A stretch of DNA of 64,000 nt, from positions 744,001 through 808,000 of the forward strand of contig NZ_CP073695.1 in NCBI RefSeq assembly GCF_018228765.1, in the 5' to 3' direction. This document shows, piece after piece, positions 43,887-52,877 of this stretch; positions within the stretch are counted from its first letter, which is position 1; every line of letters begins with the position of its first letter. The notes beneath the pieces were generated by a model. The model did not search any database. It worked only from the letters and a program-made list of their open reading frames with translations, and had not been told where the DNA came from. This DNA comes from Halorubrum ruber (GTDB lineage: Archaea; Halobacteriota; Halobacteria; Halobacteriales; Haloferacaceae). The position numbers and the translations under genes are program-made.

Positions 43887-44636
43887 ATGGATATCGGCGT
43901 GACCGTCGGCGACGACCTCGACCGCCTCGCGGCGTCGCCCGCGCGGTTCGACTTCTGCGAACTCGGCGTCGGCGAGCCGACGCTCGTCCCGGGCGAGATC
44001 GACCCGGAGCGACTCGCGGACGCACTCGCCGGCCGCGACCTGCTCGTCCACCTCCCCTACAGTCAGCGGCTGGCGACGTACGTCCCCGAGGTCAACGACG
44101 CCATTGTCGACTACCAGCGCCGGCTTTTAAATGCGGCCGGCGACCTCGGCGCCGAGAAGGCGGTCCTCCACGCCACCTCCGCCGATCGCGACGACGTGGA
44201 CTTCCGCGAGACCGCCGGCGAGCAGCTCCGGCGAGTCGCCGACGCCGGTCGCAAGGCGGGCGTCGAGGTCGTCGTCGAGAACGTCGGCCACCAGCACGCG
44301 GGGCTCCAGCTCTCCGTCCTCGGCGACCTCGTTCGCGAGACCGGGACGCCGATCTGCTTCGACGTCGGCCACGCGTACATGGAGGGCGGCAACAAGGCGA
44401 TCAAGCGATTCCTCCGGAGCCACGGCGACCGGATCTCGCACCTCCACTGTCACGACGTCCGCCGCCGCGGCGACACGCACCTCCCGGTGGGCGCCGGCGA
44501 GGTCGATTACGACCTCGTCGAGTCCGAGCTCGCGGGCTTCGACGGGACGGTCGCGCTGGAGGTGTTCACCGACGACGAGACGCTCCTCCTCGATTCGGCC
44601 GCGCGCGTCGCCGACCGGCTCGGCGTCTCCTTTTAA
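43887..44636 (+). CDS. Xylose isomerase-like TIM-barrel protein (endonuclease IV/sugar isomerase superfamily)
   Basis: A 249-residue TIM barrel of the AP-endonuclease-2 superfamily. Candidate metal ligands are found in LLVHLPYS, AVLHATS, VVENVGHQH, CFDVGHAYM, LHCHDV and ALEVFT. The family includes AP endonuclease IV and sugar isomerases; the short length and lack of further motifs do not allow a choice. A TATA-like ATCTATACA lies ~30 nt upstream. Confidence 0.75.
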   Translation: MDIGVTVGDDLDRLAASPARFDFCELGVGEPTLVPGEIDPERLADALAGRDLLVHLPYSQRLATYVPEVNDAIVDYQRRLLNAAGDLGAEKAVLHATSADRDDVDFRETAGEQLRRVADAGRKAGVEVVVENVGHQHAGLQLSVLGDLVRETGTPICFDVGHAYMEGGNKAIKRFLRSHGDRISHLHCHDVRRRGDTHLPVGAGEVDYDLVESELAGFDGTVALEVFTDDETLLLDSAARVADRLGVSF

Positions 44637-44645
44637 AAGTGTGAC

Positions 44646-45554
44646 TCAGTTCGCCCGGTTGTCCGCGTTTTCGTCGCCCCCGTCGTCGTCCGCGCCGTCC
44701 GCGCTGGCGTCCGCACCGCTCTCTTCGTCTGGACCGCTCTCCGCGTCGTCGCCATCGTCGAGACCGTTCTCGCCCGCGTCCGAATCGACCTCGTCGCCGT
44801 CGATCTGGCGCTTTATCGACTCCAGCTCGGACTCGACGTCGACCTCCGGCGGGTCGTCGTCGTCGCCGGCCGCGTCGCCCTCGGCGCCGTCCTCTCCCCC
44901 TTCGTCGGGATCGGTCACGTCGATCTGAACCGGGCTCGCGTCGTCGCCCCGGTCGGACCGCGTCTCGTCTCGATCTCGGCTCCGATCGCTCCGGTCTCGG
45001 TCCCGGTGCCCGTCGTCTCGATCCCGCGTCTCGTCGTCTCGGCGCCGGTCGCGGTCCCGCCCGAGTCGCCGGTCTCGCGCCGCGTCCGCCTCGCGGCGCC
45101 CCTCGTCGATCCGGGACTCGATCTCCGCCGTGAGGTCGCGCGCGTCGGCGATGATCGAGCGCGAGGCGGCGTCCTCGGGGAGGTCGGCCTCCGAGAGCGC
45201 GGTCCGGAGCTCGGAGAGCGACCGCGAGAGCCCGGCGGTCGCGCCGTCGCGGACGTCCGCGAGGCGGTCGCCCGCCCCCTCCGCGCCCTCGGCGACGCTC
45301 CGGCCGGGGTCCGCGAGCCGGAGGGTGCCCTGAAGCAGTTCGAGGGACTTGATCGTCGTCTCCAGCAGGGCGATGAGCGTCGGGATGGTGTACTGTTCGG
45401 TGAACCGCACGAGCTCCGAGAGCCGCGGCGGCCGCGGGGGCCCGCGGCGGTCGCGCTCGGTCTCCCGGAGGTCGGCGCGGAGCTCGCCCAGCACGTCCTC
45501 GAGCTCGTCGAGCCGCTCCTCGAGGTCGTCGTCGCGTGGGTCGCGGGAACTCAT
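44646..45554 (-). CDS. Coiled-coil haloarchaeal protein with Arg/Asp-rich low-complexity region
   Basis: A 302-residue protein. The N-terminal ~150 residues are helical with a coiled coil (LEERLDELEDVLGELRADLRE) and a hydrophobic stretch (FTEQYTIPTLIALLETTIK) that may bind the membrane. Residues ~155-205 are dominated by alternating Arg and Asp (RDRDRRRDDETRDRDDG), and the rest is acidic. No enzymatic motif; probably a structural or adaptor protein. Convergent with the upstream TIM-barrel gene. Confidence 0.68.
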   Translation of the reverse strand: MSSRDPRDDDLEERLDELEDVLGELRADLRETERDRRGPPRPPRLSELVRFTEQYTIPTLIALLETTIKSLELLQGTLRLADPGRSVAEGAEGAGDRLADVRDGATAGLSRSLSELRTALSEADLPEDAASRSIIADARDLTAEIESRIDEGRREADAARDRRLGRDRDRRRDDETRDRDDGHRDRDRSDRSRDRDETRSDRGDDASPVQIDVTDPDEGGEDGAEGDAAGDDDDPPEVDVESELESIKRQIDGDEVDSDAGENGLDDGDDAESGPDEESGADASADGADDDGGDENADNRAN

Positions 45555-45603
45555 GCCGCGTCGTAGGCGGTCCGCGAATAAAAAGCCCGGCAGCGCAGGC
45601 GAT

Positions 45604-46875
45604 TCAGAACCCCTCGCGCAGGAAGGTCCGCCGCGGCGGGAACAGGGCGGCGAGGTCGGCCGCGAGCCCGTCGGGCGCGCCGTCGGCGACTTCGAGCGCG
45701 GCGTGCGCCCGGAGGTCGTCGACGTCGCGGTAGCCGGCGTACAGCTGCGAGAGAGCGCCGATGCCGGCGGTCACGTCGGGGGCAGCGGCAGCGGAACTAT
45801 CCTCCCCGGAGTCGACCCGCTCGGCGTCGACTTCGCCGTCCGCGACGGCGACTCGGAGCGGCCGATTGTGCCAGTCGACGAGGGGATCGTCGACCGCCAG
45901 CGTGAACGCGGTCTCGACGCCGGGGTCGGGCGCGAGCGCGGTCAGCGCGTCGGGAACGTCGACGAGGCGGAACATCGGCCCGGCGCGGACCTCCTCGGTC
46001 ACCGCGCGGGGGTCGTCGACGCGGTCGAGGACGCTCACGTCGACCGGGAGCCGCAGCCGGACGCGCTCGACCTGCGAGTCGTGGTCCCGGCAGAACCGGA
46101 AGACGCGGTCCCAGTCAGCGGGGTCGGCGACCGCGGCGTCGGAGACGACCATCGCGCGCCCGTCGCCGTCGTCGCGCTCCTCGAACGTGTACGACAGCAG
46201 CGCGCGGAGGTCGCTATCGCGCTCGAAGCCGTAGACGTAGGGGTCCGTCTTCCACCCGCGGAGGGTGCGCTCGCGCCACCACGCCTCGGTCCGCGCCATC
46301 GTGAAGTCGTAGCGCTCCGCGGTCGCGGCGAGGAGGTCGGCGGCCGCGTCGTGGTCGTCCTCGTCGAGCCGGCGGAACTCGCCCGCCTCGTCGCCATCGC
46401 CGTCGTCTCCCGCCGGGTCGGCGCTCCTCTCGGCCGCGAACGCTAACTGTTCCGGCGGGGTTTTCACCCAGCGGTAGCGGTTCACCGTCGCCCAGCCGTA
46501 CCGGCGGTAGAACGGGTGCTCGAAGGGCCACAGCACGGAGAAGCGGACGCCGTCGCCGCGGTACTCCGTCAGCGACTCGCGGAGGAGCCGCTCGATGTGC
46601 CCCTGTCGCCGGTGTTCGGGCGGCGAGGCGACCGCGGAAAGCCCGGCAACGTCGCGGTCGCGCCCCCGGATCCGGAGCGAGAAGTCGTGGTGGCCGCACA
46701 CCGCGACCGGCTCATCGCCGTCGAACAGTCCTCGGTAGTCGGCGAGGTGCTCGCGGTCGTCGTCGTCTTCCTCGGGGTCGTACGGTCCCTCCTCGGGGGA
46801 GAAGGCGTAGCGCATGAACGCGCGGAACTCGTCGTCGCGCTCCTCGGGGAAGGGCCGGTAGTCGAGCTCGCCCAT
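45604..46875 (-). CDS. Eis-like GNAT acetyltransferase
   Basis: A 423-residue multi-domain acetyltransferase. The N-terminal GNAT domain has the acetyl-CoA loop region (LSAVASPPEHRRQGHIERLL), followed by a second GNAT-like fold (WPFEHPFYRRYGWATVNRY) and a C-terminal SCP2-like beta domain (AFTLAVDDPLVDWHNRPLRV). This three-part architecture and length are those of Eis proteins, which acetylate amines. Archaeal substrate unknown. Confidence 0.85.
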   Translation of the reverse strand: MGELDYRPFPEERDDEFRAFMRYAFSPEEGPYDPEEDDDDREHLADYRGLFDGDEPVAVCGHHDFSLRIRGRDRDVAGLSAVASPPEHRRQGHIERLLRESLTEYRGDGVRFSVLWPFEHPFYRRYGWATVNRYRWVKTPPEQLAFAAERSADPAGDDGDGDEAGEFRRLDEDDHDAAADLLAATAERYDFTMARTEAWWRERTLRGWKTDPYVYGFERDSDLRALLSYTFEERDDGDGRAMVVSDAAVADPADWDRVFRFCRDHDSQVERVRLRLPVDVSVLDRVDDPRAVTEEVRAGPMFRLVDVPDALTALAPDPGVETAFTLAVDDPLVDWHNRPLRVAVADGEVDAERVDSGEDSSAAAAPDVTAGIGALSQLYAGYRDVDDLRAHAALEVADGAPDGLAADLAALFPPRRTFLREGF

Positions 46876-46964
46876 ACGCCGTCGGCGCCCGGGAGCCGCA
46901 TAAGCCTTCCCGGCGCCTGCGTGTGGTTCTCACCCCTCGCTGCGAGGGGGACCAGTCGGCCCGC

Positions 46965-48065
46965 TCAGTCGAAGCGCCCGCGGCGGTACTGGACCGGCCA
47001 GTCGGCCTCCTCGCCGAGCTCGTGAGCGGCCTCCAGCGGCCAGTAGGGGTGCCGGAGCATCTCGCGGCCGAGCGCCACGAGGTCGGCCCGCTCGTTCCGC
47101 ACGAGCGCGTCGGCGTGGGTCGGCTCCGTGATCCCGCCGACCGCGGCGACGGGCACGTCGGTCCCCTCGTGGATCGCCTCGGCGTACGGGACCTGGTAGC
47201 CCGGGCCCGCGCTCGGAATCTCCTGGTCGGGGTGGATCCCGCCGCCAGAGACGTCGATCAGGTCGGCGCCGGCCTCGGCCAGCAGGGGGGCCAGCCGCAC
47301 CGAGTCGTCCACGTCCCACGAGTCGCGGTTGGGGAGCCAGTCGGTCGCGGAGATGCGGACGAACACCGGCTTGCCGTCGGGCCAGACCTCGCGCACGGCC
47401 TCGACGACCTCGCGCACGAGCCGGGTCCGGTCCTCGAAGCTCCCGCCGTACTCGTCGTCGCGGTCGTTGGTGACCGGCGACAGGAACTGGTGGAGCAGGT
47501 AGCCGTGGGCGGCGTGGACCTCCGCGACCTCGAAGCCGATCTCGTGCGCGCGCTCCGCGGCGGCCGCGAACGAGTCGATCACCTCGTCGATCCCCTCCCC
47601 GTCGAGCCCGTGGGTGTCGGCCAGTTCGTCCTCGTCGACGTCCGGGTGCGGGTACGGCTCGTCGGTCGCGGAGACGGTCTCCCAGCCGTCGGCCTCGTCG
47701 ACGGAGATGGGACCGCTCCCCTCGGCCGGCGGGCGGTGCGACGCCTTCCGGCCGGCGTGAGCCAGCTGGATCCCCGGCGTCGCGCCCTGTGAGCGGACGA
47801 ACTCGACGATCGGTTCGATCGCCTCGGCGTGGTCGTCGGACCAGATCCCGAGGCAGTTCGGCGTGATGCGGCCGCGGTCCTCGACGGCGGTCGCCTCCGT
47901 CATCACGACGCCCGCGCCCCCGGCGGCGCGGGCGCCGAGGTGGACCCGGTGCCAGTCGTTCGCCAGCCCCTCGTCGGCGGAGTACTGGCACATCGGCGAT
48001 AGCATCACGCGGTTTCGGAACTCGGTGTCGCGAAGCGTAAGCGGCGTGAACAGCGTGTCGGTCAC
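46965..48065 (-). CDS. Old yellow enzyme family NADH:flavin oxidoreductase (YqjM-like)
   Basis: A 366-residue FMN TIM-barrel ene-reductase. Motifs include LSPMCQYSA (the YqjM-type Cys near the flavin), IQLAHAGRKASH (substrate His region), EVHAAHGYLLHQFLSP, and NDRDDEYGGSFEDR. It likely reduces activated C=C bonds with NAD(P)H. A GC-rich hairpin (CCCCTCG-CTG-CGAGGGG, 46933-46949) lies just after its 3' end and may assist termination. Confidence 0.88.
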   Translation of the reverse strand: MTDTLFTPLTLRDTEFRNRVMLSPMCQYSADEGLANDWHRVHLGARAAGGAGVVMTEATAVEDRGRITPNCLGIWSDDHAEAIEPIVEFVRSQGATPGIQLAHAGRKASHRPPAEGSGPISVDEADGWETVSATDEPYPHPDVDEDELADTHGLDGEGIDEVIDSFAAAAERAHEIGFEVAEVHAAHGYLLHQFLSPVTNDRDDEYGGSFEDRTRLVREVVEAVREVWPDGKPVFVRISATDWLPNRDSWDVDDSVRLAPLLAEAGADLIDVSGGGIHPDQEIPSAGPGYQVPYAEAIHEGTDVPVAAVGGITEPTHADALVRNERADLVALGREMLRHPYWPLEAAHELGEEADWPVQYRRGRFD

Positions 48066-48178
48066 GGACGGACGAACGACCGCCCCGAGGTAAGTCCCTC
48101 CGATCCCCCGCGCGGATCGCCGCCGCCGGTTTAGGCCGACCGAAATCTATAACACCACCGGTCCCTGAGCGGACGGTA

Positions 48179-48346
48179 ATGACAACGGGAGACCGGATCG
48201 AGCGGGACGCCGACGCGGCGGCCGACGAGCGGCCGACCGTCGCCGCGACCCGCTGTTCTCAGGAGCGGACCGTCTTCGCCGAACAGGGCAACACCGACGC
48301 GTGGATCGCGACCGACCTCACGGTCGACCTCGACCGCGAGCGATAG
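48179..48346 (+). CDS. Small acidic haloarchaeal protein
   Basis: A 55-residue protein from ATG 48179 to TAG 48346, starting MTTGDRIERDADAA and ending TDAWIATDLTVDLDRER. A TATA-like TCTATAAC at ~48147-48154 is 25-30 nt upstream, giving a leaderless gene. The tail (NTDAWIATDLTVDL) looks like a conserved haloarchaeal small-protein ending. Function unknown. Confidence 0.6.
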   Translation: MTTGDRIERDADAAADERPTVAATRCSQERTVFAEQGNTDAWIATDLTVDLDRER

Positions 48347-48404
48347 GGAGCTTCACGGCGCCTCTCGCGGACGGCAGCGTCCGCGCCGTGCGGCGCCGCC
48401 GCCC

Positions 48405-48995
48405 TCACTCCTCGGAGCGGAGCCGTTCCCCGGGCGAGCCGGGCGTCCGCGGCGTCTGCGCGACCGGCGGCTCGGCGCCTCCCGCGCGGCCGCCACGCTC
48501 GTCGACGAGCGCTCGGACCCGGTCCAACACTGCGTCGAACCGGCCGCGGTCGGCCCCCTTCTCGAAGTAGGCGTCCGCACCGGCGCCGAACGCCGCGGCC
48601 TCGCGCTCCTCGCTCGGACACGTGGTGTTGAAGACGACCGGCAGTCCGCTGCCCGCCCCGCGGAGCCGCTCCGTGAGCTCGATCCCGTCGCCGTCGGGCA
48701 GCAGCTGCTCGGTCACGACGCAGTCGACCGCGACCCGCTCCCCGTCGATTTCGACTCCGGCGTCGAGAGCGTCGAGCGCGTCCGCGAGGCGCTCCACGGA
48801 ACGAACTCGCACGCGGTCGGTGAGCCGCGCCGCGAACACCTCCAGCAGCTCGGCGGAGCGCGCGTCGGGCTCGACTTGGAGGACGGTGATCGGCGCTCCG
48901 CGGTCTTCCGCGTCGGCCTCGGGCGGCTCGGTTCGATCGGCGGCTGCGTTCGCGGCTGCGGACGTGTCGGACGGCGGTGTGGTGTGGTCGGTCAT
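48405..48995 (-). CDS. Pseudo-receiver domain protein (Glu at the phosphoacceptor site)
   Basis: A 196-residue protein whose residues ~35-160 align with haloarchaeal receiver domains: ITVLQVEPDARS (normally the acidic DD), VDCVVTEQLLPDGDG (normally VDCVVSDxxMP), PVVFNTTCPSE (Thr) and YFEKG (Lys). The usual phosphoacceptor Asp is replaced by Glu, so it is probably not phosphorylated and may mimic the active state. There is no output domain; the termini are disordered. Its upstream region is AT-rich with several inverted repeats. Confidence 0.75.
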   Translation of the reverse strand: MTDHTTPPSDTSAAANAAADRTEPPEADAEDRGAPITVLQVEPDARSAELLEVFAARLTDRVRVRSVERLADALDALDAGVEIDGERVAVDCVVTEQLLPDGDGIELTERLRGAGSGLPVVFNTTCPSEEREAAAFGAGADAYFEKGADRGRFDAVLDRVRALVDERGGRAGGAEPPVAQTPRTPGSPGERLRSEE

Positions 48996-49228
48996 GCGTT
49001 GTGTGGCGGGCGACGTCTCGTCGGAGGGCGACTTACTACGTCGGTAGTTACTTTCTTCGTACGTAATCGCCGCGGGGTCGTAATAATAATACCGCGATCA
49101 CCGTTGTCACACCGCTTAGCGCCGACTATTCGGTGGTATTACTACGAAAACACCGGACGAGAACGGGACGGGTACTCGATCGCGCGCCCGCCCCTCCGAT
49201 CGCGGGGACGAGCCGCGGGAACGGCCGC
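48996..49228. promoter_or_regulatory. AT-rich intergenic region with inverted repeats
   Basis: The region lies between the pseudo-receiver start and the sufS end. It contains GTAATAATAATACC (~49079-49092) and its partial complement GGTGGTATTACTAC (~49131-49144), and near 49034 an imperfect ACTACGTCGGTAGT palindrome. It probably holds the pseudo-receiver promoter and a transcription stop for sufS. Confidence 0.4.
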
Positions 49229-50506
49229 TCAGGCGAACAGGTCGCGCGCCTCGCGGACCGCGTCGACGAGGGCGTCGACCTCCTCGACGGTGTTGTAGAA
49301 GTAGAAGGAGGCGCGCGCGGAGGCGGCGACGCCCATCTCGTCGTGGAGCGGCTGGGTGCAGTGGTCGCCGGCGCGGATCGCGACGCCGTAGTCGTTGAGG
49401 ATGCTGGAGAGGTCGTGGGCGTGGACGCCCTCGACGTTGAACGCGACGAGGCCGCCGCGGTCGTCGCCGGGCGGGCCGTAGATCTCGACGCCGCCGAGCG
49501 CCTCCAGCTCGTCGTAGGCGTACTCGGCCAGCAGGTCCTCGTGGGCCTCGATCCGGTCCATCCCGACCTCTTCGAGGTACTCGATCGCGGCCGCGAGACC
49601 GATCCCCTGCGCGATCGAGGGCGTCCCGGCCTCGAACTTCCACGGGAGGTCCTCCCAGGTGGAGTCCTCGAAGGAGACGCGGCGGATCATGTCGCCGCCG
49701 TAGAGATAGGGTTGCATCCCCTCTAAGATCTCCTCGCGGCCGTAGAGGGCGCCGATCCCGGTCGGGCCGCACATCTTGTGGCCGGAGAAGGCGAGGAAGT
49801 CGACGTCTAACTCCGCGACGTCGACGGGGCGCGTCGGCACCGACTGCGCGGCGTCGGCGAAGATGTAGGCGTCGTGATCGTGGGCCATGTCGGCCAGCTC
49901 GCGGATCGGGTTCACCGTGCCGAGCGTGTTCGACACGTGGACGACGGACACCATCTCGGTGTCGTCGTCGATGAGTTCCGCCGCGTGGTCCATGTCCAGT
50001 CGCCCCTCGTCGGTGACGTCGATGAAGCGCACGTCGGCGCCGGTCCGCTTACCGATCTGCTGCCAGGTGACGAGCGAGGCGTGGTGCTCCATCTCGGAGA
50101 GGACGACGTTGTCCCCGGGACCGAGCTCTTCGAGGCCCCACGCGTAGGCGACGAGGTTCATCGCCTCCGTCGTGTTCTTCGTGAAGACGATCTCCTCGCG
50201 GCCTTCGGCGCCGATGAAGTCGGCGACAGCGTCGTGAGCCTCCTCGTAGGCGACCGACGCCTCTTGGCTCAGCTGGTGGATCCCGCGGTGGACGTTGGCG
50301 TTGTAGCTCCGGTAGTAGTCGGAGATGGCGTCGACGACCGGGTCGGGCGTGTGCGAGGTCGCCGCGTTGTCGAGGTAGACGAGGGGAGTGTTGTCGCCCT
50401 CGCCTTCCCCGGCCGTCTCCGGGTCCCCGCCGACTTTCCGATCGAGGATCGGGAAATCGGCGCGGAGCGCCTCCACGTCGAACGGGTACTGTTCTTGAAC
50501 TCCCAT
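49229..50506 (-). CDS. sufS: Cysteine desulfurase, SufS-like
   Basis: A 425-residue PLP enzyme that takes sulfur from cysteine for Fe-S assembly. It has YLDNAATSHTP, the PLP-Lys motif FLAFSGHKMCGPTG, and the His/Cys-containing RAGDHCTQPLHDE loop with the persulfide Cys. The form matches group II (SufS/CsdB). Its scaffold partner SufU is encoded at 10909-11334. Start MGVQEQYPFDVEALRADFP at 50506. Confidence 0.92.
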   Translation of the reverse strand: MGVQEQYPFDVEALRADFPILDRKVGGDPETAGEGEGDNTPLVYLDNAATSHTPDPVVDAISDYYRSYNANVHRGIHQLSQEASVAYEEAHDAVADFIGAEGREEIVFTKNTTEAMNLVAYAWGLEELGPGDNVVLSEMEHHASLVTWQQIGKRTGADVRFIDVTDEGRLDMDHAAELIDDDTEMVSVVHVSNTLGTVNPIRELADMAHDHDAYIFADAAQSVPTRPVDVAELDVDFLAFSGHKMCGPTGIGALYGREEILEGMQPYLYGGDMIRRVSFEDSTWEDLPWKFEAGTPSIAQGIGLAAAIEYLEEVGMDRIEAHEDLLAEYAYDELEALGGVEIYGPPGDDRGGLVAFNVEGVHAHDLSSILNDYGVAIRAGDHCTQPLHDEMGVAASARASFYFYNTVEEVDALVDAVREARDLFA

Positions 50507-50648
50507 TACCCCTAATCGGGGCCCGAGGACTAACACACCTTCGGTCCGGTACGTCTTGCAGGTATCGCTGACGCGCGGAATCGCGCGTTTCGCGGCGGTT
50601 CGCGCCCGAACTCGCCCCGCACTCGACCCGGCCCGGACCGCCCCCCAC

Positions 50649-50987
50649 CTACTCCTGCCAATCGGGGTTCGCGCGCGGCGGCGAGAAGATGTCGAACCCC
50701 ACGACCGGCTCGTCGGTACGGTTCTCGGCCGCGTGCGGCTCGCCGCCGGGGATCACGTAGGTGTCGTCGGGGCCGACGACGCGCTCCTCGCCGTCGACGA
50801 CGAACGTCAGCCGCCCGGCCGTGATCACGCCGATCTGCTCGTGCGGGTGGTCGTGTTCGGGCACCGTCGCGCCCGGTTCGATCTTGAACCGCTGGATGCT
50901 CATTCCATCGCCGACGGCGCCCTGCGTGAGGAACACGTCGTCGACCGCCTCGACCGCCTCGACGTCCGCGTCGGGTACGACGTCCAT
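50649..50987 (-). CDS. Cupin-domain protein
   Basis: A 112-residue single cupin. Motif 1 is GATVPEHDHPHEQIGVITAG (three His and Glu as metal ligands) and motif 2 is VIPGGEPHAAEN (His). Such small metal cupins include isomerases and dioxygenases or ligand-binding proteins; specificity cannot be assigned. Start MDVVPDADVEAVEAVDD. Confidence 0.82.
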   Translation of the reverse strand: MDVVPDADVEAVEAVDDVFLTQGAVGDGMSIQRFKIEPGATVPEHDHPHEQIGVITAGRLTFVVDGEERVVGPDDTYVIPGGEPHAAENRTDEPVVGFDIFSPPRANPDWQE

Positions 50988-51064
50988 ACGACCTCCCGCG
51001 ACCCGGAGGCACCTAAATCCGCGGGAACGAGAGGCTCCCCCTCGTCACGAGAACGGGACGCCCG

Positions 51065-52756
51065 TCACGGGAACGGGTGGTACGGTCGGTCGAGCGCGGG
51101 CTCGAACCCCATCGACCGCGGCACCTCGCTCGCGCGGTCGCCGAAGAACGGCTCGCCGGTGAACAGCGGCTGCGCGCCGGGAACTAGGACGCGGACGGCC
51201 TCGAACCCCAGCGCTTCGAGGTCGCGGGTCGTCACCCGCGCGACGTACGGGTCGAGCCCGACGCTCTCGACGCGGTCGATCGCGGCGTCGAGCTCCTCGG
51301 TCCCCGACAGCTCCGGCTCGCCGAGCCCCTCGGCCGAGACGGTCGCGTCCGGGTCGAAGAACGCGGCCGTCTCCGCGGGGCGGTCGGCGTGGTGACCGAT
51401 CGCGGCGCCCTGCTCGTCGGCCGCCTCCCGCCCCATCGAGCGGAGCTCGGTCCAGTTCTGGAGCGCCTCCGCGAGCGCGCTCCGCGCCGCCGCGGCCGGG
51501 TCGAGGTCGGCGCCCGACCCCGCGGCGAACCGCGGCCAGTCGCCCGTTCGACTCACGCCGACCGCGACGACCGGCACGTCGACGTCGGTCGTGACGAGCA
51601 GCGGGGTCACCGACAGCGACTCCGCGCGGGCCCGCTTCTCCAGCTCGGCGAAGCCGGGGTCGTCGAGGTCGAGCCCGAGCGGCTCCGTCGTGGAGTACCA
51701 GCTGGTCATCGTCGCGTCGCGCTCGATCGCCTCGTACAGCCCGGAGAGCGCGGCGTCGGGTCCGGAGCTACCGAGCCCGAGTCCCGTCGTGATCGCCGGG
51801 CGATACCGGTTCTCCGGCGGCGGGAAGCCGACGAACTCCGCCGGGAGGCTCGCGGGGTCGCCAGTCACGAGCGACTCGCCGCGGACCCACGGGAGCCGGT
51901 CGTCGCGGTCGTACGCCTCGGCGCCGTCGGGGCGGACGAACGCGTCCGGGGTGACCGGGTTCGGGACGTTCGCGGCCGGCGCGCGCGTGAACTCGGCCTC
52001 GCGGTAGACGCCGGCCGCGTACCGCTCTAACCCCTCGCCGAGCGCCTTCATGAACGCGGCGTCCCAGTCGGCGGCCGCGCCGCCGCCGAAGTCGGCCGCG
52101 TCGGCGTCGGAGAAGGGGGTCGTGTCCGCCACCCGCGCGACGTAGTACGGCAGCGGGAACGACTCCTGCTCGCCGACCTCGCGCAGCGCGCCGATCCGGG
52201 GGTCGACGGCCCGCTCCGCGCGGTCGATCGCGTCGTCGAGCCTCCGGTCCGCGTGGTCGCGCGGGAGCGCGTCGCCTGGGTCCGCGCCGCAGCCGCAGCC
52301 CGGCGCGGGCAGCAGCGTCCGCTCGGCGCCCGGCACCTCGACGACGGTGTCGGCCACCGGGTCGCCGGCGAGGAGTCGAATCGCCCGTCGCCCGGCCACC
52401 GCGCCGGCGTAGCGCACCGCGGACCGACGGCCGGCCGGCGCGTCCGCCGGCTCCGGGCCGCCGCTCTCGACGCGGACGCGCAGGCAGTCGTAGCAGGCGT
52501 CGTCGAAGACGGTCACCGCGGCGTCGAGGTCGTCGAGGGGGACGCCGCCGAGCCCACCCACCTCGACGGCGATCCAACGGTCGAGCAGCTCGTTCGCGGT
52601 CGCGAACGTCGACGAGCCGGCGGTGTCGACGACGACCGCGAGGTCGAACCCGTCGAGCAGGTCGGCCTCGACGGGCATCGCGTTCACGTCGACGTCGCCG
52701 AGCGCGGCCTCGGTCGCCTCGACCGCGGGCCCGTCGCCGACAAGTCCGATATCCAT
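51065..52756 (-). CDS. YcaO-domain ATP-dependent cyclodehydratase-like protein
   Basis: A 563-residue protein. The C-terminal ~370 residues are a YcaO domain with the ATP-binding Glu motifs (ALGEGLERYAAG, YEAIERDATMTSW, ALAEALQNW). It ends DRPYHPFP, a proline-rich C-terminus like the PxPxP tail of azoline-forming YcaO enzymes. The N-terminal ~180 residues resemble the E1-like partner domain (CYDCLRVRVES and a CGCGA segment that may bind zinc). It may activate backbone amides to form azolines or thioamides; no precursor peptide or dehydrogenase is adjacent. Confidence 0.82.
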   Translation of the reverse strand: MDIGLVGDGPAVEATEAALGDVDVNAMPVEADLLDGFDLAVVVDTAGSSTFATANELLDRWIAVEVGGLGGVPLDDLDAAVTVFDDACYDCLRVRVESGGPEPADAPAGRRSAVRYAGAVAGRRAIRLLAGDPVADTVVEVPGAERTLLPAPGCGCGADPGDALPRDHADRRLDDAIDRAERAVDPRIGALREVGEQESFPLPYYVARVADTTPFSDADAADFGGGAAADWDAAFMKALGEGLERYAAGVYREAEFTRAPAANVPNPVTPDAFVRPDGAEAYDRDDRLPWVRGESLVTGDPASLPAEFVGFPPPENRYRPAITTGLGLGSSGPDAALSGLYEAIERDATMTSWYSTTEPLGLDLDDPGFAELEKRARAESLSVTPLLVTTDVDVPVVAVGVSRTGDWPRFAAGSGADLDPAAAARSALAEALQNWTELRSMGREAADEQGAAIGHHADRPAETAAFFDPDATVSAEGLGEPELSGTEELDAAIDRVESVGLDPYVARVTTRDLEALGFEAVRVLVPGAQPLFTGEPFFGDRASEVPRSMGFEPALDRPYHPFP

Positions 52757-52877
52757 ACCCGGTCGACGCGAGGCGGCGAAAAAAAGGCGCGGGGTCCGCG
52801 GCGGGCGCCCGGACGCGTGACGTGATTGCGGCGGGAACGAGAAAGGGTGTTGCTGCGGCGAGAACGGGAAACGGCCT

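Noticed and set aside
46933..46949. GC hairpin as a strong intrinsic terminator
   Set aside because: There is no T-rich tract after it on the relevant strand, and archaeal termination mainly depends on T-runs. It is mentioned only as a possible aid.
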